Below, piece by piece: positions 42,569 through 50,616 of a DNA stretch of 64,000 nt. The translations under genes were made by a program, and so were the position numbers. Source of the stretch: Pseudomonas cedrina subsp. cedrina. Its GTDB lineage: Bacteria > Pseudomonadota > Gammaproteobacteria > Pseudomonadales > Pseudomonadaceae. Position 1 is the first letter of the stretch, and every line of letters begins with the position of its first letter. The stretch covers positions 36,628-100,627 of the forward strand of contig NZ_MNPW01000018.1 in NCBI RefSeq assembly GCF_001983175.1. Reading direction: 5' to 3'. The notes below the pieces were generated by a model. That model did no database searches, was not told the DNA's origin, and worked only from the letters and a program-made list of their open reading frames with translations.

Positions 42569-42704
42569 TTGTGGCGAGCGGGCTTGCCCCGCGTTGGGCT
42601 GCGAAGCGGCCCCAGTGAACGCACTGAGATAATCCTGGAGAAACTCAGCGCCTGGTTTTAGGGCCGCTTCGCAGCCCAACGCGGGGCAAGCCCGCTCGCC
42701 ACAA
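42569..42704. repeat. REPIN with perfect 44-bp arms
   Basis: Arms 42569-42612 and 42661-42704 are exact reverse complements beginning TTGTGGCGAGCGGGCTTGCC. The longest perfect inverted repeat I found in the window; probably a recent insertion. Confidence 0.92.
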
Positions 42705-42803
42705 CAAGCCCATTTACCGCAGACTTTGCGTTCACCGGAAATTGTGTGATACCGATGCTGCAATAGCATCACCTCGGTGAGACTGATATACCGAGTCGTT
42801 CGC

Positions 42804-42826
42804 ATCGCAGGCAAGCCAGGCCCACA
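42804..42826 (-). repeat. Solo REP
   Basis: ATCGCAGGCAAGCCAGGCCCACA, a single arm without a clean partner, just past the stop of the LysR gene. Confidence 0.6.
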
Positions 42827-42843
42827 ACAAGCCAGCGCAACCT

Positions 42844-43776
42844 CTACCGACGGCGCAGTGTCGGTTCAGTAGCCATGCACCCCACCAGATAATCAATAAA
42901 CACCCGCAACTTCGGCGGCAGATAGCGCGTGGGCGAATGCAGCAACCACGCCTCGCCATGGTAGGACGCAATAAAATCCCACTCGGGCAACACCTGCACC
43001 AACCGCCCCTCCTCCAGCGCATGACGCGCCGTGAAATACGGCAAGCTGGCAATTCCCACATGCTGCAACACCGCATCCAGCCGCACGCCGGTGTGGTTCG
43101 CCGCATACCGCCCGCGCACGGCCACTGTCACCGACTTGCCGGCCTGGCGAAATTTCCAGCGCGAGTCGCCGGGTGTTTCCCCCAGGTAGATGCAACTGTG
43201 CTCCAGCAGATCATGGGGATGGCCCGGCGTACCGTGCTCGGCCAGATACTCCGGCGTTGCACACAGCAGGTGCTCGATGGGCAATAACTGCCGGCCGACC
43301 AACCCCGGCGGCGGGCTGTCGGTGATGCGGATACTCAGGTCGATATTGTCATCGATCAGGTCCACCTGCCGATCCTCAAGAATCAACTGCACATCCACCT
43401 TGGGATAGCGCCGCAGGAACTCCGGCATATGCGGATGCACCACGAACCGCCCCACGGCCTTGGGCACGCTGACCCGCACCAGCCCTTCGGCCTCATGGGT
43501 AAACTGGCCGCTGATCTCCATCACAGAGCGCGCCGCGTTGACCATCTCCTGGCAGCGCGTGAATACCTCTTCACCGCCTTCGCTCAAGCGCAACTTGCGC
43601 GTCGTGCGCTGCAGCAAACGCATCGCCAGGGCTTTTTCCAGGCGCGAGATACTGCGGCTCACCGAAGAAGGCGAAGCGCCCATCTGCCGGGCGGCTTCGG
43701 AAAAACTGCCGGTTTCCACCACCTTGACGAAAATCGCCATCTCGCCCAGCAGTGGTAACGGTAGATTGATGCTCAT
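42844..43776 (-). CDS. LysR family transcriptional regulator
   Basis: 310 residues with HTH (SFSEAARQMGASPSSVSRSI, about 24-44) and effector domain. ATG at 43776 gives MSINLPLPLLGEMAIF. Divergent from the alanyl-tRNA editing gene, 89 bp away. Ligand unknown. Confidence 0.92.
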   Translation of the reverse strand: MSINLPLPLLGEMAIFVKVVETGSFSEAARQMGASPSSVSRSISRLEKALAMRLLQRTTRKLRLSEGGEEVFTRCQEMVNAARSVMEISGQFTHEAEGLVRVSVPKAVGRFVVHPHMPEFLRRYPKVDVQLILEDRQVDLIDDNIDLSIRITDSPPPGLVGRQLLPIEHLLCATPEYLAEHGTPGHPHDLLEHSCIYLGETPGDSRWKFRQAGKSVTVAVRGRYAANHTGVRLDAVLQHVGIASLPYFTARHALEEGRLVQVLPEWDFIASYHGEAWLLHSPTRYLPPKLRVFIDYLVGCMATEPTLRRR

Positions 43777-43865
43777 GGTGCACAGGTCCATTGATAGATG
43801 AGCGGATTATCGCCCATTCACGCACAACTTATACTGCCCGCAGACCCCTGATGCGGATGTAAATA

Positions 43866-44492
43866 ATGACCGAACGCCTGTTTTTCACCCACGACCACCT
43901 GACGGCAGAGCTTGAGGTGCTGAGTTGCACCCCTCACGAGCAGCAGTTTGCGGTCATCCTGCAGTCGACGATCTTCCACCCGCAGGGCGGTGGGCAACCC
44001 TTCGACACCGGCTGGCTCAGCGAAAGCACCGTGCTGCGCGTCGTCCAGGAAGCCGACCGAGTGGTGCACTACGTTGACCGGCCACTGGCGCCCGGCCCGG
44101 TCACCGCCCAGGTCGATGAACAGCGCCGCGCGTTGCACAGCCGGCTGCATTCGGCCGGCCATTTGATCGGCAACGCCGGCGAGTCCCTGGGTTGGATGCC
44201 GATCAAGGCCCATCACTGGCCAGGCGAAGGCAAGATCACCTTTATTCGTGGCGAGGCGGCGCAAGCCATGGAGGCCGAGGCGCTCCAGCAACAGCTCGAC
44301 CAATGGATCGCTGCGGACTATCCACGCCATATGAACCTGGAAGACGGCACCCGCGAAGTCGGCTTTGGCCCATTGCCCGCGTATGCCTGCGGCGGCACCC
44401 ATGTGCAGAGATTGGGCGAGCTGGGCCAGGTGACCATCTTGGCGCTGTCGGAGAAAAAAGGCGCGCTGTCGGTGCGCTACCGCTGCGATTGA
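43866..44492 (+). CDS. Free-standing alanyl-tRNA editing protein (AlaX-like)
   Basis: 208 residues, the AlaRS editing domain alone. Zinc-site motifs: HSAGH (HxxxH) near residue 97 and CGGTH (CxxxH) near 178; also STIFHPQGGGQPFDTG. It hydrolyses Ser- or Gly-tRNA(Ala) in trans. Its 3' end overlaps the convergent MATE gene by 16 bp. A LysR regulator lies divergently upstream. Confidence 0.93.
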   Translation: MTERLFFTHDHLTAELEVLSCTPHEQQFAVILQSTIFHPQGGGQPFDTGWLSESTVLRVVQEADRVVHYVDRPLAPGPVTAQVDEQRRALHSRLHSAGHLIGNAGESLGWMPIKAHHWPGEGKITFIRGEAAQAMEAEALQQQLDQWIAADYPRHMNLEDGTREVGFGPLPAYACGGTHVQRLGELGQVTILALSEKKGALSVRYRCD

Positions 44493-45862
44493 CGCGATAA
44501 ACCAGCACCTGCGGGAAGACGACTGCTGCGGTGAAGACGCCAGCCCATCAGTACCATTGCAACACTGAGCGCGGTGATCAGGCCGATCCACATCCCTTGC
44601 GGCCCCCAGCCCAGTCCCAAGCCTAACCAAACACCCAGGGGCATGCCGATTCCCCAGTAAGAAGCCACCGCGATCATCATCGGCAGCCGGGTGTCTTGCA
44701 GCCCTCGCAGCGCCCCGGATGCGAGCATCTGCAAGCCATCAGGCAGTTGCAACAGTGCAGCATAAAGCAAAAGCGTCGAAGCCAGCGCGATGACCGCGAC
44801 ATCTTGGGTGTACAACTGTGCGATCGCCCCATGGGCAAACAGCAAAACGCTCGCAGAAAGCAGTTGAGTCATACAGACAATCACGTAACCCGCACTCGCA
44901 GCGCGTCGAATACCCGTGCGCTCTCCAAGCCCAAGCGCGTGCCCTACTCGAACAGTCGTCGCTTCGGCCACTGCCACCGGAACCATGAAACAGACCTGCG
45001 CCACGTTGACGGCAATCTGATGCGCCGCAAGGGACACCGCGCCTAATTGACCGATCAATAACGTAGTCGCAATAAACAGGCCGCCTTGCATCAGTATCGC
45101 AACCCCTATTGGCAATCCGACACTCAACAAACCACGTAATTGCGCCAGGTTTGGCCACTCAAAATACTCGAACAGGCGCAGATGCGAAAACCGGGTCGTA
45201 CTGCACAAATAGAACGCAAAGAGGATCGCTTGCAACCACATCATGCTTGCCGACGCAATGCCCAGTCCTTGCGCGCCCAGTTCAGGAAACCCCCACCTAC
45301 CGTGGGTCAAGCCATACCCCAGCGGCACCAGCACGCACAACCCGCCGAAGCCGAACACCATGGTCGGGCGCATCCAACGCATGCCCTCACTCAAATAACG
45401 CATGCAAAAAAACAGGGTCAGGGCTGGGCTTCCCCAGCGCACTGCGGACAGGAACGCTTGCGTCTGCGGAATGACATCAGCGGCAATACCGGCAGCCTCA
45501 AGCCAGCACCGGGCCAGGCTGAGAAACAGGAACATCAGCCCGCCCATTCCCAGCGCCAGCCACAGCGCCTGGCGGAATACGGCGCCTATTTCGGCCTCCC
45601 GTCCCGCGCCTGACAACTTCGCCACCTGGGCAGTCAGGGCAATCAACGTGCCGATGGGCACCAGCATCGGCAACCACAAGAGCGCAGTGCCCAAGGTCAC
45701 CGCCGCGAGAGTGACCGTGCCGTGATGGCCGGCAATGACGTTGTCGACCAGGGCAATCAGCCCCACCGACACATGCCCCACCAATAGCGGTAACGCTAAC
45801 CTGGCCGTGGCATTGATTTCCTGAAAATTCGCACGGTTAAACGGACTACGAGTGGCGGACAT
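44477..45862 (-). CDS. MATE family multidrug efflux transporter (NorM-like)
   Basis: 461 residues, twelve helices; blocks LPLLVGHVSVGLIALVDNVI at the start and LPIGVAILMQGGLFIATTLL in the second half fit NorM-type MATE exporters driven by Na+ or H+. ATG at 45862 gives MSATRSPFNRANFQEI; further upstream codons are not hydrophobic. Its last codons overlap the end of the editing-protein gene on the other strand. Confidence 0.93.
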   Translation of the reverse strand: MSATRSPFNRANFQEINATARLALPLLVGHVSVGLIALVDNVIAGHHGTVTLAAVTLGTALLWLPMLVPIGTLIALTAQVAKLSGAGREAEIGAVFRQALWLALGMGGLMFLFLSLARCWLEAAGIAADVIPQTQAFLSAVRWGSPALTLFFCMRYLSEGMRWMRPTMVFGFGGLCVLVPLGYGLTHGRWGFPELGAQGLGIASASMMWLQAILFAFYLCSTTRFSHLRLFEYFEWPNLAQLRGLLSVGLPIGVAILMQGGLFIATTLLIGQLGAVSLAAHQIAVNVAQVCFMVPVAVAEATTVRVGHALGLGERTGIRRAASAGYVIVCMTQLLSASVLLFAHGAIAQLYTQDVAVIALASTLLLYAALLQLPDGLQMLASGALRGLQDTRLPMMIAVASYWGIGMPLGVWLGLGLGWGPQGMWIGLITALSVAMVLMGWRLHRSSRLPAGAGLSRQSQR

Positions 45863-45903
45863 AAAAACCAGATTTCCTTGAAGCACTAAGAGGCGTGCAT
45901 TTA

Positions 45904-46152
45904 TCAATGCCCCTCATGCACCCGACAAGTCAGAGGTTTCCGATTGCACGCGAGGAAATATCCCTTAAAGCTTAATCGCGCCTGCCCCGCACCACCGCAG
46001 GGCTTATTGCGCACCGCCATCGAAACCGTCAGGCGCTGTCCAAGGCAGGGCATTGACCGAAAACCCACGGCGTCACGTTGTTCTTTTGAAAATTGGCAGC
46101 TAGCCTCTTTTGCACCGGACGCATTCGTATCGACGTAGGATATTTCACTCAT
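45904..46152 (-). CDS. Possible 82-residue cysteine-containing small protein
   Basis: The frame begins MSEISYVDTNASGAKEASCQ with GGGAG 7 nt upstream of ATG and ends 41 bp before the MATE gene on the same strand. Basic C-terminal half with four cysteines, no membrane helix, no recognised family. It fits as a leader gene of the MATE operon but could be chance. Confidence 0.3.
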   Translation of the reverse strand: MSEISYVDTNASGAKEASCQFSKEQRDAVGFRSMPCLGQRLTVSMAVRNKPCGGAGQARLSFKGYFLACNRKPLTCRVHEGH

Positions 46153-46255
46153 TCAACGCTCCCTACCCTCTCCTGTGCGGTGTTAATGTGTGAAATTGTT
46201 TCTGACATTTCGATCAGAAATTTTCCAATTCACTTGCAAAGGAATGCGTCTCTCC

Positions 46256-47995
46256 ATGCACTTTCCACTCAAGCACCTGGCTACCGCCATCCTGCTCGCG
46301 GCGAGCCTTTCGGCCATCACCAGCCCCGCTTCCGCCAATATCACCCCGGACCAGAGCACGGCGATCCTCAAGCAATTCAACGAAACCTCCGTCACCGATT
46401 TTCGCGGTTTCCTCGGCACCTTGGTCAAAGGCGACCTGGGCAAGACCAGCGATGTCGGCCCGGCAATCAATGCCTTCCTCGCCGACAAAACCCTGAGCGC
46501 CGACCAGCAGAACGAGATCAATCGGCTACTGGGCCTCTATACCCGAGTGAAGTACGGCAAGGCGGCCACCGAGACCCTGCGTGAGTTGGTGGAGATCCCG
46601 ACGTTTAACGTCGACGGCGTGCCGCAGTACAAGAATCCGGAATTCATCAAGATCGCCGGCAAAATCCAGGACCTGGCAAAGGCCTTCAATCTGAATTTCC
46701 GCAACATTGATAACCGTGTGTACGAAATCACCCTGGAAGGCAGCGGCGACGAAGTGGTCGGTATCCACGCCCATGCTGACGTGGTGCCGGTGACGCCGGA
46801 GAACTGGGTGCTGAAAGATGGCACCAAGCTCGATCCGTTCAAGGTCACGCTGATCGGCGATCGCATGTATGGCCGTGGTACCGAAGATGACAAAAACGGC
46901 ATCGTAGTGGCCATGTATGCCATGAAGGTGATCAAGGAAGAAAAGCTGCCGCTGGCGCGCAACTTCAAGCTGCTGGTGGACACCACCGAAGAAACTTCCG
47001 GCGACGCGATTCCCTATTACTTCGAAAAGAACCCGACACCGCAGTACAACCTTGCGCTGGATGGCGGCTACCCGGTGGTGATTGCCGAGAAAGGCTACGG
47101 CACAGTGATGGCGACCTTCCCGCGGCGCCAGGGTGAAGGCGAAGGCGCGCAAATCATCTCGATGACGGGCGGCATGGCGACCAACCAGATTCCTTCGGCG
47201 TCGGTGGCTACGTTCGTGAGCGACCAGCCTGCGCAGTTGGCCGCCAGCCTGCAAAAGGCCGGTACCGAATATGCCAAGCGCAACGGTGGCGATTTTCAAG
47301 TCGTGGCCAAAGTCGACGGCAAAGACGTCAAGCTGACCGTCACCGGCGTGTCCGCTCACTCGTCGGAACCTGAATCCGGGGTGAACCCGGTCGCGCGCAT
47401 GTTGGAGCTGATCCACAGCGTCGACGGCAAGATCGCCCTCAAGCACAACCACATCACCGACGCCGCGCGTTATGCGTCGGACAATTGGGGCCTGGATTAC
47501 CTGGGCGGTAAACTGGGCGTGGGCTTCTCCGATGCGTTCATGGGGCCACTGACCACCTCATTGACCTTTGTCGGCCTGGATGACAAAGCCTTCAAGCTGG
47601 CGGTGAACCTGCGCGTGCCGAAGGGCAAGTCGCCGGAAAAACTCAAGACCGAAATTGCCGACAAGCTGAGCGCCTGGGACAAGCAATCCAAGGTCAACGT
47701 GGACTTCACCTACTCCGTGGCCGAGCCGATGTACCGCAACCCGGAAGGTGAATGGGTCAAGGCCCTGTTGGCGGTGGCCAGCGAGAATCTGGGCATGGAG
47801 CACAAGTTCGGCACTTCGGCCGGCGCAACCTCGGTGCATGAACTGCCCAACGGCGTGCAATTCGGCCTCGCACGGCCGGAAGTGAAATACACCGGGCACA
47901 CCGACAACGAGTTCAAGACCGTCGACCAGTTCCTGCTGGACTTGCAGATCGTCACTGAAATGATGGGACGCATCGGGCAGTTGCCGAAGCTTTGA
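46256..47995 (+). CDS. Secreted/periplasmic M20 family dipeptidase (PepV-like)
   Basis: 579 residues with a signal peptide (KHLATAILLAASLSAITSPASA, cleaved about residue 22-25). M20 motifs: HAHADVVP, GRGTEDDKNG (metal-bridging Asp), DTTEETSGD (catalytic Glu), and the late His in YTGHTDNEF. It cleaves dipeptides or related amides using two zincs, here in the periplasm. Choice between ATG 46256 and 46244 is uncertain because AAAGGA touches the earlier one. Confidence 0.9.
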   Translation: MHFPLKHLATAILLAASLSAITSPASANITPDQSTAILKQFNETSVTDFRGFLGTLVKGDLGKTSDVGPAINAFLADKTLSADQQNEINRLLGLYTRVKYGKAATETLRELVEIPTFNVDGVPQYKNPEFIKIAGKIQDLAKAFNLNFRNIDNRVYEITLEGSGDEVVGIHAHADVVPVTPENWVLKDGTKLDPFKVTLIGDRMYGRGTEDDKNGIVVAMYAMKVIKEEKLPLARNFKLLVDTTEETSGDAIPYYFEKNPTPQYNLALDGGYPVVIAEKGYGTVMATFPRRQGEGEGAQIISMTGGMATNQIPSASVATFVSDQPAQLAASLQKAGTEYAKRNGGDFQVVAKVDGKDVKLTVTGVSAHSSEPESGVNPVARMLELIHSVDGKIALKHNHITDAARYASDNWGLDYLGGKLGVGFSDAFMGPLTTSLTFVGLDDKAFKLAVNLRVPKGKSPEKLKTEIADKLSAWDKQSKVNVDFTYSVAEPMYRNPEGEWVKALLAVASENLGMEHKFGTSAGATSVHELPNGVQFGLARPEVKYTGHTDNEFKTVDQFLLDLQIVTEMMGRIGQLPKL

Positions 47996-48005
47996 TCGCC
48001 GCAGG

Positions 48006-48029
48006 GCCCGTCGTGATGGCGGGCTTTTT
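48006..48029 (+). terminator. Intrinsic terminator of the M20 gene
   Basis: GCCCG/CGGGC stem followed by TTTTT, 10 bp after the stop codon. Confidence 0.8.
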
Positions 48030-48053
48030 CAATTTGCATGAAATTTGCGCATA

Positions 48054-48086
48054 AAAAAACGCCGATCATCTCTGATCGGCGTTTTC
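48054..48086. terminator. Bidirectional terminator for the tRNA-Gly/Glu operon
   Basis: AACGCCGATCA/TGATCGGCGTT arms with A and T tracts; serves the minus-strand tRNA genes. Confidence 0.85.
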
Positions 48087-48093
48087 TTGAATA

Positions 48094-48169
<76 letters not shown>

Positions 48170-48172
48170 AAA

Positions 48173-48248
48173 TGGCGTCCCCTAGGGGACTCGAACCCCT
48201 GTTACCGCCGTGAAAGGGCGGTGTCCTAGGCCACTAGACGAAGGGGAC
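48173..48248 (-). tRNA. tRNA-Glu (TTC), copy 2
   Basis: 76 nt with CCA; acceptor GTCCCCT/AGGGGAC, anticodon loop CTTTCAC. Identical to 48433-48508. Confidence 0.97.
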
Positions 48249-48352
48249 ACGCTACTGAAATACATGGTGTGTATTCCAGTGCCCAAGGATTGAATCCGAA
48301 GATTCTGCCCTGGTTTCACTCAGTGCCGCCCGAGAGCCACACTGCTTAAACT

Positions 48353-48428
<76 letters not shown>

Positions 48429-48432
48429 ATAT

Positions 48433-48508
48433 TGGCGTCCCCTAGGGGACTCGAACCCCTGTTACCGCCGTGAAAGGGCGGTGTCCTAGGCCACTAGACG
48501 AAGGGGAC
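48433..48508 (-). tRNA. tRNA-Glu (TTC), copy 1
   Basis: 76 nt with CCA, anticodon TTC. First gene of the minus-strand tRNA operon; its promoter should lie just to the right. Confidence 0.97.
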
Positions 48509-48867
48509 ACACGTACAACATTCACTCCCTACCGCGTTTCGCTGTGTGCTTTACGCTGTAAGTGGCGCGCATTCTATGGATGGATTGAAAGGTCGTCAAC
48601 CCCCAAGGATAAATTTATTTAAATCAATGACTTCGCCCCGCTTTGCGGGCTTGCGAGGCGATTGTGCCTGTCCGGGTCTTGACGCCTATATTCTGGCACC
48701 CGACAAGACGCTATAGTTCGCTGCGGCAAATGATGGCAATGTGCATCCATCCGAGAGATCCGACTATATAGAAGCAAACTACCTGGGCAACTGGTCGATC
48801 TGTTCTATCCGCCGGGTCGCCCAGTCACTACACTCCACACTGTAAACCCTATAAAGAGGTCGCACCG
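48509..48867. other. 359-bp divergent intergenic region
   Basis: No gene seen. It must hold the tRNA operon promoter (minus strand) and the promoter of the gene at 48868 (plus strand; TTGACG at about 48679 is a possible -35). A short GC hairpin CCCCGCTTTGCGGG lies near 48635. Confidence 0.5.
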
Positions 48868-49638
48868 GTGACACCACTCATGATCACCCTGCTGGTAATA
48901 GCCGGGATCGCAATACTGATCGCCATTGGCTATATGAACCACGTGGTGGAAAACAACAAGCTGGAAAAGAAGCGCACCGAGATCGAGCTCAACGATCGCC
49001 TGCGCCGTTGCGGTGAAATCACCGAGACCTTCCCTGGCCAGTTGATGACCCCGGGGCTCAAGCTGTTGCTGACCCGCCTTGAGCTCAACGTCAATCAGCG
49101 CCTGTTGAACCTCAACAAGAACAGTGCACCGATCAAGGCTCGCATCACCGAGCTGAATGCGCTGGCGGCCCAGGGTGAATCGATCCCGGTGAACAACCCG
49201 CCCGCCCCGATCCAGACCGAAGCCAAGGCCAAGGACGTGCGCTTCCTGCTCGAAGCCTTGCATGGCCAGGTCACCCGTGCCGCCCAGGACGGTTTCCTGC
49301 CGGCCAACGAGGCCAAGCACTGGATCAAGGAGATCCGCCATATCCTGGTGTTGCTGCATATCGAGTTCTTCAACAATCTCGGCCAGCACGCCCTGCAACA
49401 AGGTCAGCCAGGCCAGGCGCGCCTGGCCTTCGAACGCGGCGCGCAGTATCTGCGCAAACAACCGGAACCCGTGCTTTACAGCGCACAGCTGCAGCAGCTG
49501 GAAGCCCAACTGGCCCGCGCCAACTCCACGGTGCTGGCCAACAGCAAGCAGACCGCCGAGGAAGTCAACGAACTGAACGAGGGCATGAAGGAAGTCGAAG
49601 CCGACGCCGAATGGAAAAAGAAAGTCATCTACGACTGA
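48868..49638 (+). CDS. Membrane-anchored helical protein of unknown function
   Basis: 256 residues. One N-terminal membrane helix (about 3-22: PLMITLLVIAGIAILIAIGY) followed by a long, charged, helix-rich cytoplasmic part: a region rich in Leu and Arg (about 60-110), a TPR-like pair of helices near 165-200 (FFNNLGQHALQQGQPGQARL), and a coiled-coil C-terminus ending KKVIYD. I recognise it only as a conserved pseudomonad protein. GTG start follows GAGG by 8 nt. Single gene between the tRNA cluster and an alpha/beta hydrolase. Confidence 0.8.
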   Translation: MTPLMITLLVIAGIAILIAIGYMNHVVENNKLEKKRTEIELNDRLRRCGEITETFPGQLMTPGLKLLLTRLELNVNQRLLNLNKNSAPIKARITELNALAAQGESIPVNNPPAPIQTEAKAKDVRFLLEALHGQVTRAAQDGFLPANEAKHWIKEIRHILVLLHIEFFNNLGQHALQQGQPGQARLAFERGAQYLRKQPEPVLYSAQLQQLEAQLARANSTVLANSKQTAEEVNELNEGMKEVEADAEWKKKVIYD

Positions 49639-49767
49639 TGCACTGGGCGGGCGGTGTCGACGATTCGACGAGCCCGCCCATTGCAAGTGCCATCAGTTTG
49701 GATCTATCCCTCCCCCCGTTTCTCGCGTAAAAAAGTGCCCCTACTCCCACGAAGTCAGAGGCCCGCC

Positions 49768-50580
49768 ATGCCTGTCGCCATCATTGCTGGACAACCGCTG
49801 CACTACCTCGACCAGGGTTCCGGTCCCGTCGTCCTGCTGGGCTCGAGCTACTTGTGGGACAGTGGCATGTGGGCGCCGCAGATCGAAGCCCTGTCGCAGC
49901 AGTACCGCGTGATCGTTCCAGAGTTGTGGGGGCATGGCGAATCAGGTCCGCAGCCCACGCAAACCCGCTCCCTCGATGACCTTGCGCGCCAGGCCCTGGT
50001 GCTGCTGGATCAGTTGGACATCGCGCAGGTCAACCTGGTTGGCCTGTCGGTGGGCGGCATGTGGGGCGCGCGCCTGGCATTGATGGCGCCCGAACGGGTC
50101 AACAGTCTGGTGCTGATGGACACTTACCTCGGCGCCGAGCCCGAGGCCACGCGACAGTACTATTTCTCGCTGTTCAAGATGATCGAGGATGCCGGCGCCA
50201 TTCCCGAGCCGTTGCTGGATGTGGTCGCGCCGATCTTCTTCCGCCCGGATATCGATCGCGAATCGGCGCTGTACCAGGATTTTCGCCAGGCCCTGCAGAA
50301 CTTTTCCCGGGATCGCCTGGTACACAGCGTGGTGCCGTTGGGCCGGCTGATCTTCAGTCGAGAGGATGTGCTGGACCAACTGCCGCGCCTGGACGCCGAC
50401 ACCACGCTGGTGATGTGCGGCGATCAGGACAAACCACGCCCGCCGGCCGAATCCCGGGAAATGGCCGACTTGATCGGGTGCAGCCTGATCCTGATCCCGC
50501 AAGCTGGCCATATCAGCGCACTGGAAAACCCCGACTTCGTCAACGAAGCGCTGCTGACCTTCCTCGCCAACCACGCCTGA
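49768..50580 (+). CDS. Alpha/beta hydrolase
   Basis: 270 residues. Nucleophile elbow GLSVGGMWG (Ser about 95), oxyanion region GSSYLWDSGMW, acid in CGDQDKPRP and His in PQAGHISALENP, a complete triad. Close in style to 3-oxoadipate enol-lactonase-type small hydrolases; substrate unknown. ATG at 49768 follows AGAGG. Confidence 0.9.
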   Translation: MPVAIIAGQPLHYLDQGSGPVVLLGSSYLWDSGMWAPQIEALSQQYRVIVPELWGHGESGPQPTQTRSLDDLARQALVLLDQLDIAQVNLVGLSVGGMWGARLALMAPERVNSLVLMDTYLGAEPEATRQYYFSLFKMIEDAGAIPEPLLDVVAPIFFRPDIDRESALYQDFRQALQNFSRDRLVHSVVPLGRLIFSREDVLDQLPRLDADTTLVMCGDQDKPRPPAESREMADLIGCSLILIPQAGHISALENPDFVNEALLTFLANHA

Positions 50581-50616
50581 CCGCCCTCCCCTGTGATCGC
50601 TGCGTACGCGCGGCGA

